From NCBI GenBank assembly GCA_028829895.1, contig CM054181.1, positions 35,512,259-35,576,258 on the forward strand: a stretch of DNA of 64,000 nt. Reading direction: 5' to 3'. Position numbers and translations under genes: made by a program. Shown here piece after piece: positions 47,734 through 58,989 of this stretch. How positions within the stretch are numbered: the stretch's first letter is position 1; the number at the start of each line of letters is the position of its first letter. The DNA comes from Sinotaia quadrata (Eukaryota > Mollusca > Gastropoda > Architaenioglossa > Viviparidae). Below the pieces are notes generated by a model that had not been told where the DNA came from, ran no database searches, and saw only the letters and a list, made by a program, of their open reading frames with translations.

Positions 47734-49426
47734 TGTGACGATGTGTGACAAATTCTGTGTCATGACCTCGTGACCCAATTGCTCGTTTCAAAATTAAATT
47801 TTTGAACGGACCTTTGTTGAAATTCACCCGTGATACATCAGTATCGAGAGAAGCTTTCTAGCAAGGTCGGATTGTTGCATAACTTTAGGCCAGTGTCCAG
47901 CACCTTCGAGATCAAACATACCACGTGAGCGGTCACGTGATGCGTTCAATGCAGTTTCATAAAAATGATCATAAGGCGCCAAAACACTCACTCACCCACA
48001 GACCGGCAGACACACCAGACGCTGTATTAGCTCGTCCCGCCGCCATACCAGAGTCGTAAGAGAGTCGAAGATGAACCCGCGCTAGAGCAGTAAAATCTAC
48101 TTTTAAGAGGTAACAATAACACGTCTACTTCTTACAGTATCTATTGCATTTATTGATTGTATTTTGTAATTGAATTGACGTATGTATTTTGTGCAGCTTA
48201 GCGCTATTTTAGCCAAAGCACGTGTTTCGATGTAAAGGGACAAATCTAAAAGTTATTGTATATAAATTATTGTAACTTTTTCTTATCTTTAATTTATATA
48301 AATCTTAAATTCACTAGTGCCGCCAGTATGTCTGTGCACGTGGTGAATTCTTCTTGTAATTCAACTTGTTCTTGCATATAATTTTTCGTGTAAAATTGTA
48401 AAGCATTCATGCTTCATTTTGAATTAATCCTTTGTGTGAATTCTAATTTTTAATGCTGTAAATATTTGAGAATTCATACGTTCGTGTAATGTTATATGTA
48501 ACACACACGTGAACCACAATGTATATTTAAATATAACCATATTTGAATTGTGAACGACACGATAGTCAAAGATTCTAAATTCAGAACCTTAAACAAAGAA
48601 ACATGTGCTTGGGTTTTGCGAATATACACGCAAATAGTTACAGAGCCCAAATCCTTTGTTTCAGCCGGGTTCTTCTTATGTTACTCCTCTCTACCTTCGT
48701 ACTTCTTGAGTCGTACACCGACTCGGGTGTCTTCATGACCCATACGTGAACTATGCAGAAGTACCTCGTGTTAACCACGTGTTAACGATTCGTCGCAAGT
48801 ACATTAGCGATGCAGTAATTGAGTGGACGATTGACTGTTGTGCTATGCAGTACTGACGATGAGCCAAAGTGATGTGGACCAGTTCTAACCAGTTGAACCC
48901 CACGTGCGACCAAGAGTATAGTTAAGTATATCTACTAGGGTCCAGAATCAAGTGACTATTTGGCAATAAAACAAAAGAGAATTCTCGTTAAGACTTTTAA
49001 CAGAGACGGTAAAATGAGAGAACAACGCTGTGTAGAATTAAGACGTCGTGTTGTAATTAATCGTTGCTGTTAATTGTTAAACTTATTAAATCTTATTTCA
49101 TTTTGTTAAGAACCTCTTTTGTAGTAACTTTGTATGCATATAGACCAAATGGGATTGGATGGGGGCTGTCTGAGCTAAACGAATGACGTAATGAATGCAT
49201 ATGAATCTAAGAGAGTTTTTAACGATTTCCAATCTAGCTAATGTACGCAAATTATCAGTTTCGTAAATCTGTGATCTAGACTACAAAGATGCATTTTTAA
49301 TCTAGTCGAATGATGATTTGAGCAACCAGTCTGTTTAGGTTAAAGAGAGGGAATTAATTTAAATAGTAAATTAAAGTTCTATAATTTCCTAAGCAGGGTC
49401 TTTAAATAAATACTGGAAACGTAACA
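47734..49426 (+). repeat. 3' LTR
   Basis: The second 1,693-bp copy, same length and same sequence as the 5' LTR as far as I could compare by eye, including all seven E-boxes. It is followed by GACAG (49427-49431). Confidence 0.95.
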
Positions 49427-49431
49427 GACAG
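49427..49431. repeat. 5-bp target-site duplication, right
   Basis: GACAG, the same as 41725-41729. Confidence 0.9.
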
Positions 49432-49539
49432 GATAAAAGTTATTTGAGATCCATCACCTAGATTTTTAACTAATATGAGCATAATGAGGTTTGTAATTTG
49501 ATCAATTTTTAATTTTTCTGTGGACATATACCCACACTT

Positions 49540-49566
49540 CCACACACACACACACACACACACGCA
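49540..49566. repeat. (CA)n microsatellite
   Basis: A short CA run between the LTR element and the hAT fragment. Confidence 0.85.
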
Positions 49567-50060
49567 CCCCTCCAACTAGAATTACTAGATATTCAAACTT
49601 GTTACCCAAAGATGTCCAGAAATGAGACGTTAGTGTAATTGCAGTAGAAAGTACTACTCTTGCCTTCAATTCAGTAAGCTTACTGTCGAACATCTTTGCC
49701 AATAAACCACCAACAGTATGCCTGCTCGGCGATTTAAAATTGTCATTTTGAAGAGCAATACACAGTGCATGCATAAGACCTCCATCTTCCACAATCGATA
49801 TCGGCTGACCAGACGTTGCAGTCCACTTTGCCACAGAACTGTTGATCGTGTTGTAACTGAGAACTCATTGGCGGCTCACTTCGGCAGAAAGAATGATTAA
49901 CTTTGCCTTGTTGTACTGTAGATGATGCCGAAGACGTCTTACTGGACGATTCTTTGTCCAGTACTTTTTGATGCTGGATCGGGTGTACATGTTTATCTTT
50001 ATGTTATTAATAATTCTCCCAAAGACACCACTCGTCTCTCTCACTTGGCGAATATGCGGG
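49555..50060 (-). pseudogene. hAT/BED-zinc-finger transposase N-terminal fragment
   Basis: On the minus strand a frame reads SSIKKYWTKNRPVRRLRHHL, then QYNKAKLI. This looks like the end of a BED zinc finger (the NLRHHLQYNHAK block) without its first cysteines. After a break it continues TINSSVAKWTATSGQPISIV, EDGGLMHALCIALQNDNFKS and PSRHTVGGLLAKMFDSKLTE, ending LTSHFWTSLGNKFEYLVI. The order matches ZBED4/ZBED6-like hAT transposases (PxSIVEDxGF, PSRxT, LTTDxWTS). In the last block the catalytic Asp is replaced (TSHFWTS) and a stop interrupts the linker. The rest of the transposase is missing. It belongs to a different hAT branch from the pseudogene at 22 kb. Confidence 0.78.
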
Positions 50061-50262
50061 CGCTGTAAACGTTTTTTCTCTTCCACAACATTAAAGACAA
50101 ACATTTACTATCACACAATATTTCCGTAGGTGGAGAATTTCTTATCAAAGGAGAAGATAAATCTGTCTTTTAATCTATATTTAGCGAGCCTCCATCCACC
50201 TACTATCATCCCAACATGTGGCTATCAATATGTGTAAGAAGGTCAATAAATTTAACAATAAA
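50003..50262. repeat. dispersed repeat, copy B
   Basis: The same repeat as 30226-30490, same orientation, roughly 85% alike by eye. It lies directly upstream of the minus-strand BED fragment, so in transposon orientation it would be that element's 5' region. Confidence 0.75.
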
Positions 50263-50269
50263 ATTAAAT

Positions 50270-51590
50270 CAACAATCAAATATACAACATATAAATATAA
50301 TTAAAAGAACATTGACATTTACATCACTTCACAACATTGTTCAGTTAACTCTGGACAATCATTTATTTTATCCTAGCATAGACATAAGCAGTCACATTAA
50401 CATACTTATATAATCAATTTCATGGATAGCACTCATCAAGAATGAGAGTGGAGTTTCAGAGAAATAATTAAAGTCAAAGTACATAACCTTTTCAAAGATG
50501 GCGACTGTTGTCGGCAAGTGTTCACAATCATGTGTTTGCATCAAGTTGGTGTCTTTTATTCAAACGTCAGTCCCATATGCCCCTTCTAGACACATTACAC
50601 AACTGTTTCAGAATCTTTGATGCACTCACAAAGAACACTGTGAAGAATTATCTAGAATTTCACAATTAAAGAAATATTCCAAACTCAAACCATTTGGACT
50701 TGATTAAGTATTGCTACATATTGAGATTGACAAATAAGTAGCAAAGAGTTAACTCCAAACCATCTTAACTGCAGTTTGATAAAGAGAGGCAATCTTCATG
50801 TGTGTTCACAAGACTATAAATTATTAGTCTAAAGACAATGAAGCCAGAGATGCAAGGAAGAAATGAAATATTCTGACTTTGCTTACACATGTACGCAAGA
50901 CATTGCGTCATCACTTTCACAGACCCTTATATTAATGTCACACTGTCATCACAGTAACATGCACACGATTTCGATTTTACTTGTGTAACAATCATTGTCA
51001 TCGCATTCTATCAAGATGATAAGCTTCGTTGCTAAAAAAGCGTCATTGAAGAGATTTTAAATATTAATCAGGGTTCATTTATATGGAATAAACTGCGTCT
51101 TAGACTATGGCACAAAAGAACTATCAATGTCAGTTTTCAGGACAGCAGACCAAAAATACCAAACACCCCCCCCCCTCCCAACCAATAAAATGTGTACAAG
51201 CCATTTCACAACAATACGATAACATTTCTTTATAAATATTTTCAAAATTATTTAAGAATTCATTAATGGACTGAAAGTTGGTTAATTATTGGAAAATAAA
51301 TATTTCTGTAATTAAAAGTTAAATTTTTAAGTAGAAATTTGGTGATTTTTTTTTATTTTATCACAGACCACCTTTCAAGTTTATCTTCAGAAATAAATAA
51401 ATAAAGTATTCTGAAAGTGGTATTACATGATTAAGTAATAGACACGATAATAAGTGTTATCATTCGACAATACAATTCATGTTACATTAGTAAAATGAAA
51501 TTCTGATGTCAGTACAAAGGATGCTTACATTTTCGCGGGCAATACGGTTATATTTTATGAATATCATGCCTTTGTGCTGTTGTTTATAGA
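50270..51590. other. intergenic or intronic DNA, nothing assigned
   Basis: An AT-rich stretch between copy B and the exon at 51591. It contains a C10-type run near 51166. No gene is seen. Confidence 0.5.
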
Positions 51591-51646
51591 GGTGTGCAAG
51601 TTGGAACTGAAATTCTAGAAAACAAGCCGCCTTCTTTTGTGAAGTC

Positions 51647-54600
51647 ATGTGGAGCTTGCTGGCCATAGTATTGTTTCTGCTGGAGGCATATCACGTCATT
51701 GTTCACAGTGCTGTGCTCCTTCGCATACGTCTACTACCGCGCCGTGACCTTGTGCGCGTTCGTCTTTACTTCCTGTTGGATGGCCTGACCTCCTTTATCA
51801 CAGGCTTCTTCTATACGGGCCGTCTGCGCTGGCTGGTAGTCTTGCATCTCGTCCAACACCTCTACTACTTTGCGGCGTGGGAAAAGTCACACTGGGCCAG
51901 GAGGGTAAGAAAATTTCCTGGTGTACTGTTACTAGGTCAAACACACAGATGAGGAGAAGTCCAACTGTAACGTCAAATTAAGAAAAAGTCTACTTAGGCC
52001 ACTTTTGGTAGAGTATATTTATACAGGAAAAGGTATAGGGCCCAACTGGTACAATATCTGTATAGAACAAGGTTTAGGGCCAATGTTTATAGGTATCGAC
52101 GTTACTAATATATAATAAGAAACAAAAAAATTGTCATCATGTTACTCAGTCAGAAACGCAAGGGAAACAACTGCAACAACAAGAAAAACATTAGTCTACG
52201 TTATCTCCCTTATTCTACGAGGCGTGTGCTAAATCCAGTGAACTCTCTATATAGCTCAGTGCTTATGTGCAGGGCACCAACAGCAACAACAATGGTAGTA
52301 CAGTGAGATACAGTTTAACCACCCCATTGCGGACATGATCCAGCTGTTGCTCGACCACCGTTACTGGACACCAGGGACAGCCGCAACATAAGCAACAACG
52401 ACGACAACGCCGCCCGGGCGTTATGAACACACTAGGTACAGACTTGATGTGCTACTAGCCTAAGTGTTGTAAGACACCCCTACCCACCCACCCCTTCCAA
52501 CATCGGGGACGACGACGACTACAACAACAACAACATTGGTCAACGGAATACCGAGCCAAAGGATGCCTCTACCGGCCAGACATACGCGCAATGGACAACA
52601 GACGGCAATTCATCATCACACTCTAAACTTTCCTGTCCACTACTCTCCACTCTGTTTTTCATCACCATCATTGTCAATTCAACAACAACGGCACCCCTCG
52701 TGCCAAGCAGTGAAATCGGCTGAAGCCGGATAATGCTATAATTATAATAAAAGAGGTGCAGGCATCGAAATCGGATCGGGCTTGAAGCTGCCATCATCCC
52801 AATAAAAGAAGTTATGTGCAGGATCACTCACACGCAGTGATCAGTTTGCCGGTAAAAGAAAGAAAGCCTCAAGAAGGAAAAAATAAAAGAATTGGAACAC
52901 TTTTAAAGATTCACTGACCATCCTTAAACCCAGTGAGAGAAAACAGCGAGCCAATTTCTTGAGATCGGCTAAAGGAAATCTTCGTTTTAAAGAATACCCC
53001 AAACTGGATGAAGATTCCCACCCGTCCTAGAACGGATGTTGTTGTTGTTCCGCTCACACTCACCCCAGAAGCTCCAACAGACCTTTCATCTTTACGATGT
53101 TCTCGGTCTTGGTCTGCTTCGGGGGGATCCCCACAGCCTCGCGGTGCGTCTGAGGTGTCCTAGAACGGACAAATAGCCTAGTTTATATATCACAAAGTTT
53201 AGGGTCAATGTTTATACAGTGTCTATATTTATACAGTACACGTTTTAAGGCTAGTGTTGGTACAGTATCTTTATTTACACAGTACAATTGTGGTAGATGC
53301 ATTTACATTTGTATACTATACGGTTTAGGGCCAGTGTGTGTACAGGTATCTATATAGTACAATGTTTAGGGCCAGTGTGTGTACAGGTATCTTTATTTAT
53401 ATAGTACAATGTTTAGGGCCAGTGTGTGTACAGGTATCTTTATTTATATAGTACAATGTTTAGGGCCAGTGTGTATACAGGTGTCTATATTTATATAGTA
53501 CAATGTTTTGGGCCAGTATGTGTACAGGTATCTATATTTATATAGTACAATGTTTAGGGCCAGTGTGTGTTATTTATATAGTACAATGTTTAGGGCCAGT
53601 GTGTGTACAGGTATCTATATTTATATAGTACAATGTTAACGGCCAGTGTGTGTACAGGTATTTATATTTATATAGTACAATGTTTACGGCCAGTGTGTGT
53701 ACAGGTATCTATATTTATATAGTACAATGTTTACGGCCAGTGTGTGTACAGGTATCTATATTTATATAGTACAATGTTTAGGGCCAGTGTGTGTACAGGT
53801 ATCTATATTTATATAGTACAATGTTTAGGGCCAATGTGTGTACAGGTATCTATATTTATATAGTACAATGTTTAGGGCCAGTGTGTGTACAGGTATCTAT
53901 ATTTATATAGTACAATTTTTAGGGCCAATGTGTGTACAGGTATTTATATAGTATAAGATTTAGAGCTATTTCTTGTACGTGTTACATTCTTATATTTCCA
54001 TTTCCTAAAAAAAAAAATATTACAATAAGAAAAAAGTCAACCTGCACTATTCTGCAGTTTCTTTAGTTTCATTTCCCATTGATAATTCTTTACAAATTAA
54101 TGCAGAACCTTTCTTTCTGTCTAACAAAACCCTCAATAACACTATTAGGTCTGTTTGTATAATATTTGTATTTCTGAACGTAACTGGGTGGTGTTTGCTA
54201 AACTTTAAAAATTGTCTTAAAACTACATAGTATGTTAACGTTACATATTCTGCCACAAGGTTAAGCTCTGCTTAACTCACATTGGACATAGATTACAACT
54301 GCAAAGTTTAAAAGTTTTAACTCTTAGTTACTCTAGAATGGTGCACACAGAAAAGCGATCTAAAATCGAATAAACATTTGTCTTATTTAGTAGATCTACA
54401 AAAGGATGTATCTCTTTATCTGACAGATAGTGGACTGGAGCTCACTCGACTGGTTCCAGAGCACGAAAAATGGACAGCTAGAGATGGACAACATACTGGG
54501 CACGCTGTTTGATATAGTGGTGCACGGCTGCAACCTATGCATCCTGAGTAGTGACTTGAGCACCGTGCAGATTTTGGTCGTCTTGGGCCTGGCACAAACC

Positions 54601-54711
54601 GCAGCCTACTGCGTCCTATACAACCGGCGTCTGGCCTGGAGCTCGCCGTCCGCCATGCCGCCCTGGGTTCAAAAGCGAATTTCACCCCTCCCACCCTCTT
54701 GTGACAAATGA
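51647..54711 (+). CDS. small multi-span membrane protein, family not recognised
   Basis: Two coding exons, 51647-51904 and 54427-54711, join in phase 0 across a GT-AG intron (AGG|GTAAGA, TGACAG|ATA) to give 180 residues. An acceptor TTTATAG lies at 51590, so an upstream 5'UTR exon exists. The ATG at 51647 is the first after an in-frame TGA about 40 bases earlier. About five hydrophobic segments are visible: LLAIVLFLLEAYHVIVHSAV, YFLLDGLTSFITGFFYTG, WLVVLHLVQHLYYFAAW, LGTLFDIVVHGCNLCIL and TVQILVVLGLAQTAAYCVLY. The loops are Arg-rich (RIRLLPRRDLVRVR). WEKSHWARR, then IVDWSSLDWFQ, lies between spans 3 and 4. Codons are distinctly GC-rich at third positions compared with eIF1A and RCAN in this window. 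I do not know the family and assign no function. The intact frame and codon bias argue strongly for a real gene. Confidence 0.82.
52010..52095. repeat. left, degenerate end of the 47-bp minisatellite
   Basis: About two diverged units with GGTATAGGGCCCAA and GGTTTAGGGCCAATGTTTAT, same orientation as the main array at 53175. Confidence 0.55.
52100..53170 (+). other. GC-rich non-coding insert inside a minisatellite
   Basis: Before and after this segment the intron carries the same TTTAGGGCCA-type minisatellite. The segment itself is different: G+C-rich, with CAACAACAA and GACGACGAC runs and many CG dinucleotides, and without a long coding frame. GTCCTAGAACGGA occurs twice near its right end (about 53023 and 53157). 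It resembles the 5' untranslated part of a retroposon or an inserted transcript, but I cannot name it and found no target duplication. Confidence 0.45.
53175..53965. repeat. 47-bp minisatellite in the membrane-protein intron
   Basis: About 16 copies of a unit like ACAATGTTTAGGGCCAGTGT, then GTGTACAGGTATCTATATTT, then ATATAGT. The copies are very alike in the middle and more diverged at both edges. One unit is shortened near 53565. It contains many GT and AG words, yet both splice sites of the host intron lie well outside the array. Confidence 0.93.
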
Positions 54712-55095
54712 TGAATGACGTCTTTCTAGTTTTACTTTGTGATTTTGATAGCCGTCACTTTTGCTGATTTGGTTTAGACTTTTGACTGCAGTCACTTTAG
54801 CTGAATTGGTTTAGGCTTTTGACTGCAGTCACTTTTGCTGAATTGGTTTAGGCTTTTGACTGCAGTCACTTTTGCTGAATTGGTTTAGGCTTTTGACTGC
54901 AGTCACTTTAGCTGAATTGGTTTAGGCTTTTGACTGCAGTCACTTTAGCTGAATTGGTTTAGGCTTTTGACTGCAGTCACTTTAGCTGAATTGGTTTAGG
55001 CTTTTGACTGCAGTCACTTTAGCTGAATTGGTTTAGACTTTAAAGAGTTGAAGAAACAACCTTGGAAATAAACTCATACGGCATAAAGTATTATT
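54712..55095 (+). other. 3'UTR of the membrane-protein gene, with 37-bp repeats and poly(A) signal
   Basis: After the stop at 54711, about eight copies of a 37-bp unit run from about 54764 to 55038. The unit contains the perfect palindrome GACTGCAGTC and GCTGAATTGGTTTAGGC. AATAAA at 55067-55072 (GGAAATAAACTC) would end the transcript near 55090, so the repeat array should be transcribed as most of the 3'UTR. Confidence 0.7.
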
Positions 55096-55218
55096 ATTAT
55101 CATTATTTAATGTGCATTTTCAACAATCCAAGTATTATTAGCCTAGGCAGTAGTTAACTCTGAATGCTTCCCACCCCAATCCCAGCAAAAAAATCGAACA
55201 TCTCCATTTTACAAATGC

Positions 55219-55344
55219 GCGCACAATTTTAGTCATAATCCAGTGAATTGTCAAAGTAAGCGCACAGTTTTAGTCATAATCCAGTGAATTGTCAAAGTAA
55301 GCGCACAATTTTAGTCATAATCCAGTGAATTGTCAAAGTAAGCG
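55219..55344. repeat. 41-bp tandem repeat, three copies
   Basis: Three near-identical copies of GCACAATTTTAGTCATAATC followed by CAGTGAATTGTCAAAGTAAGC, starting at 55221, 55262 and 55303. Confidence 0.9.
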
Positions 55345-56455
55345 ATTGGAGGTGTGTGTTCGTACAAGGTTTTCGATGCCAGCCTTCTTGTATACTGTTG
55401 CAACAAACCTTGGCTGTAATAAGGGTACCAAAATCTTCAGGCACTCCCGCTTACAGAAGATCAGGACTGAGATAAGTACATTTCATTTCACCCGAGCTCG
55501 TGTGATTACATTCCTCAACTGCACCGTGCACGAAACTCACGAATATGATGTGACCTCATTCTGGACCAAAGCTTTAAACCATCCCACATTGCCATTTGTC
55601 AACGTGATTAATCTAAATAAAGTGCACAAGTAAAACTTGGTCTCAGTCTTTATCGAATTGCCACAAACGGAACAATAAAGTTTTGATAAATTTCACTAGA
55701 GTGGACCTCAAACTTTAGTGTAACGCACCAAGAGTCGATCTCTACTGATATCAGTCATTACATTTACTGATGAAAGAAAAGTCCTCCATGCGTTATTCTC
55801 ACTTGTAAATCCATGCCCATAAAGCCCAAATCCCCATAAAGCCCAAATCCCCATTCACAACAAAAGCCTCTTGTGTAGGTAGCGCATTCGCTGTCCCATG
55901 ACGATCGTGGAAAGGTGTCAGTTAAGAAGCTATGAAGAAAGTGAGATCACTCCAAAAGTTTCCAGTTTTCAGAATCAATTCAATAATATTAGCAAGCGAA
56001 ACGGAATCAAGCCATAATGCTAATCAATTTCAGAAATACTCTATAATAACCTCAATTCTAATTTTTAAAACTAACCAGCCGGACAAACAAAACAAAAATC
56101 ATATTTTGATTACGTAAGCGAGCCGAACCACAAGCGAACAAAGCATGAAAACCTTAAGAATTTGCATTCTTTTGACTGGTTGTGACAAAATTTGAGAATG
56201 GGGGTCTTTGCGGACGACTGATCACATTACACTGTTTAGGAAAGCAGGACTTTGGCTAATTCTGTTTCTTAGGAATTCTTGACTGATTAATTATTTTATT
56301 TGGTTCTTATACATCATGACTGATTAATTTTTCGGTTTTTAGGAATTCTGACATTTGATTACGGGAAATAGTGTGGTTTAAAAGAATACGGTTTTGAGAA
56401 GCGAGACATTAAAGCTAGAGTGCTTGACTAGTGAATCTTTTATTACTTCTGACAA
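55345..56455. other. intergenic DNA, no supported gene
   Basis: A frame that stays open for about 85 codons from the ATG at 55376 to 55633 is followed by unassigned AT-rich DNA. It has no recognisable motif and no splice context, so I do not call it. Confidence 0.35.
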
Positions 56456-56457
56456 TA

Positions 56458-56702
56458 GGGGCTGTGATCCATTGCTAGAAATGCCACACTTGTTAATGTA
56501 AAGTCAAGGGCTGTGACCCAGTGCTAGAAATGCCACACTTGTTAATGTAAAGTCAAGGGCTTAGATGTATTGCTAGAAATGCCACACTTGTTAATGTAAA
56601 TTCAAGGGCTTAGATGTATTGCTAGAAATGTCATACTTGTTAATCTATAAACAAGGGCTTAGATGCATTGCTAGAAATGTCATACTTGTTAATTTTATTA
56701 AA
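56458..56702. repeat. 49-bp tandem repeat, five copies
   Basis: Units with TGCTAGAAATGCCACACTTG and TTAATGTAAAGTCAAGGGCT start at 56461, 56510, 56559, 56608 and 56657, exactly 49 bp apart. Confidence 0.92.
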
Positions 56703-57110
56703 CAGGGTGAAAAGAAATTGGAATTAAAAAAAATAAATATGATATTTTATACATGTATAGTAGTTCAAGTAAATAAACAAAAGTATTTATTTTTGTCTTT
56801 TTAAAAAAAGTTGATTGTAAATACCATGTATGCCTGAGAGAGAGTTTATATTATGAGTTATATAAAATGTGATTTAGAAAATGTTGGTCGCATATTTTAA
56901 TTCCTCTTTCATCTTATTGCTATTTCTTTTCTTAAGTGTAATATTTTCTTGAAAATGGCACAGTGTACTTGCCATTATCATCATTACGTCTATGGTTGGA
57001 TTGTAAGGCTGTTTTAGATATTTTATAATTGTGCTCTGTACTGATTAATTAACATTTCTGTTAACTAATATTACTGTGCCGTTTATTGTGTCTATCTAAT
57101 GGCTACTGGT

Positions 57111-57226
57111 GATCTATTTCCTTTTAAAATACGTACCTAATTACCTATGATCTATTTCCTATTAAAATACGTACCTAATTACCTATGATCTATTTCCTAT
57201 TAAAATACATACCTAATTACCCGTCT
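57111..57226. repeat. 38-bp tandem repeat, three copies
   Basis: GATCTATTTCCTATTAAAAT, then ACGTACCTAATTACCTAT. Starts are at 57111, 57149 and 57187. Confidence 0.92.
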
Positions 57227-57865
57227 TTTACAAATGTAGAATAAAATAAGCTTCAGTTTAACTGCACTAGATAATTATGTGATACAATGCAACAAACACT
57301 TTTGTACCTTTAAGACTTCAAAATTTAGAAACAAACAATGAAGGGAAAATACTTGGGCGGTCTGCACTCTTTGAAATTCTCGGTTCTACAGACTTCCTTT
57401 CATCTCGACTGAGATCTTGCAGTCACTACTGGTCGCCATCTACAAAAGACTTATATATATAAAAAATATTCCTCTTACATTTACTTTGTTCACTGATACT
57501 CTTGCTGCTATGGGTTACATTAGTCCTATTTAATCTGCATTAATACATGAAAAAAAATATTTATTTTGACAGTTATTTATTATATAATGCACAACTCGTG
57601 CATGGTATTAGCAGTGAGGCAGTTGTAGAATTATTGCTTGACATCATTAGTTATAGGACTGTTTACAAGAAGAGATTTTGATAGGGAATTCATTTTAAAA
57701 GTCACGTAATGAATAGAGCTAGCTGTAAGCATAGCATTCCACACTAGGAGCGAGCAAGATTACTAAATTAGCGCGCAGAGTGATTGGTCTTGGCGTTTAT
57801 TTCAGTGGCACACTGAGATTTATTTTTAAGAGGCTGTGTGCAGGAAGACTTATTGTTTGGTGGAC
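57227..57865. other. intergenic DNA, nothing assigned
   Basis: An AT-rich gap between two minisatellites. No gene or RNA is seen. Confidence 0.5.
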
Positions 57866-58500
57866 CTAGTGCTCCAGTTTAGTTATCTAGTAAGTAAAGT
57901 ACTTATAACCCAGTGACCAGGTGCTCCAGTTTAGTTATCTAGTAAGTGAAGTACTTATAACCCAGTGACCTGTGCTACAGATTTGTTATCTGTTAAGTGT
58001 AATACTTATAGCCCAGTGACCTGGTACTAGAGGTCAATTATCTATTAAGTATAATAATTATAGCCCAACGAGCTAGTGCAACAGGTTAGTTAGTTATTAT
58101 TTATTTATTTATTGTGTAGTACGTAGAGCCCGGTGACCTTGTGCTACAGGTCAACTATCTATTAAGTGTAGTAGGTATAGCCCAGTGACCTTGTGCTACA
58201 GTTCCGTTATCTATTAAGTGTAGTATTTAGAGTCCTGTGACCTGGTGCAAAATACCTGTATGTTACTGACTCGCAGAAGTGACTAGAACATATTTATTAC
58301 TTAGCCCATGATAATGCGAAATTTGCTCAGATAATAACACTGGTAAGTGACTGACCCGCAGGGAAGACTAGAACATATTTATTAGTTAGCCCATGACTCA
58401 CATAATAATACCAGTAAGTGACTGACTTGCAGAAGTGACTAGAACATATTTATTAGTTAGCCCATGACAATTTTAAACTTGCTCAGATAATAAAGCCATA
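57866..58500. repeat. two adjoining minisatellites (about 52 bp and about 75-85 bp units)
   Basis: 57866-58255 holds about seven diverged copies of GTGCTCCAGTTTAGTTATCT, AGTAAGT, ACTTATAACCCAGTGACC. 58260-58500 holds three copies of ACTGACTCGCAGAAGTGACT, AGAACATATTTATTAGTTAG, CCCATGA with variable ends. Confidence 0.85.
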
Positions 58501-58684
58501 CATCAGTGTAAAGAGAACTTCACTTTTGTTTGGCATTGAAGTTGCTTTTGTATCCTTGTATTCTTCATCTTTGTAATAAGAATAATTATTGGAGCATGTA
58601 GAGTATATGTATATTTACAGAATATAATCATTCAATATGATGTAATATCCATGGCAATGTAGCTGTGTTGCAGACTTCAGAACC

Positions 58685-58985
58685 ATGTTTTTGTGTACCC
58701 AGTGAATGCCTAAGTCTTAATTGATTTTTCTTTTTTCTTTAATTAATGTTTGTGTGTACCCAGTGAATGCCTAGGTCTTAATAGATCTTTCTTTTTTCTT
58801 TAAATAATTATAATGTTTTGTGTATCCAGTGGATGCCTAGGTCTTAAATGATCTTTCTTTTTTCTTTAAATAATTATAATGTTTTGTGTATCCAGTGAAT
58901 GCCTAGGTCTTTATAGATCTTTCTTTTTTTAAATAATGTTTTTGTGTACCCAGTGAATGCCTAGGTCTTAATAGATCTTATAAAC
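58685..58985. repeat. about 60-bp tandem repeat, five copies
   Basis: The unit contains TGTGTACCCAGTGAATGCCT, AGGTCTTAATAGATC and TTTCTTTTTTCTTTAAATAA. Copies differ by small gaps in the pyrimidine run. Confidence 0.88.
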
Positions 58986-58989
58986 ATTC

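Larger units (their letters stand above)
41730..49426 (+). mobile_element. complete LTR retrotransposon lacking pol (7.7 kb)
   Basis: The element is bounded by 1,693-bp direct repeats that start TGTGACGATG and end ACGTAACA, and by the 5-bp duplication GACAG. A primer-binding-site candidate lies 2 nt after the 5' LTR, and a polypurine tract touches the 3' LTR. The 4,311-bp interior holds one long intact ORF of 997 codons on the plus strand. I find no protease D[ST]G motif, no reverse transcriptase YxDD motif, no RNase H and no integrase in any frame. It is therefore non-autonomous and would need enzymes from a partner element. The LTRs show no difference by eye and have a constant offset of 6,004 bp, so insertion was recent or the LTRs were homogenised. 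The structure is certain; the superfamily is inferred. Confidence 0.95.

Noticed and set aside
41730..49426. Possibility that the LTR pair is an assembly duplication
   Set aside because: The 5-bp flanking duplication, primer-binding site and polypurine tract fit a true insertion; an assembly artefact would not create them.
55376..55633. Frame MPAFLYTVATNLGCNKGTKI..., about 85 codons
   Set aside because: It lies downstream of the likely poly(A) site of the membrane-protein gene, with no family resemblance, no splice sites and no clear promoter.
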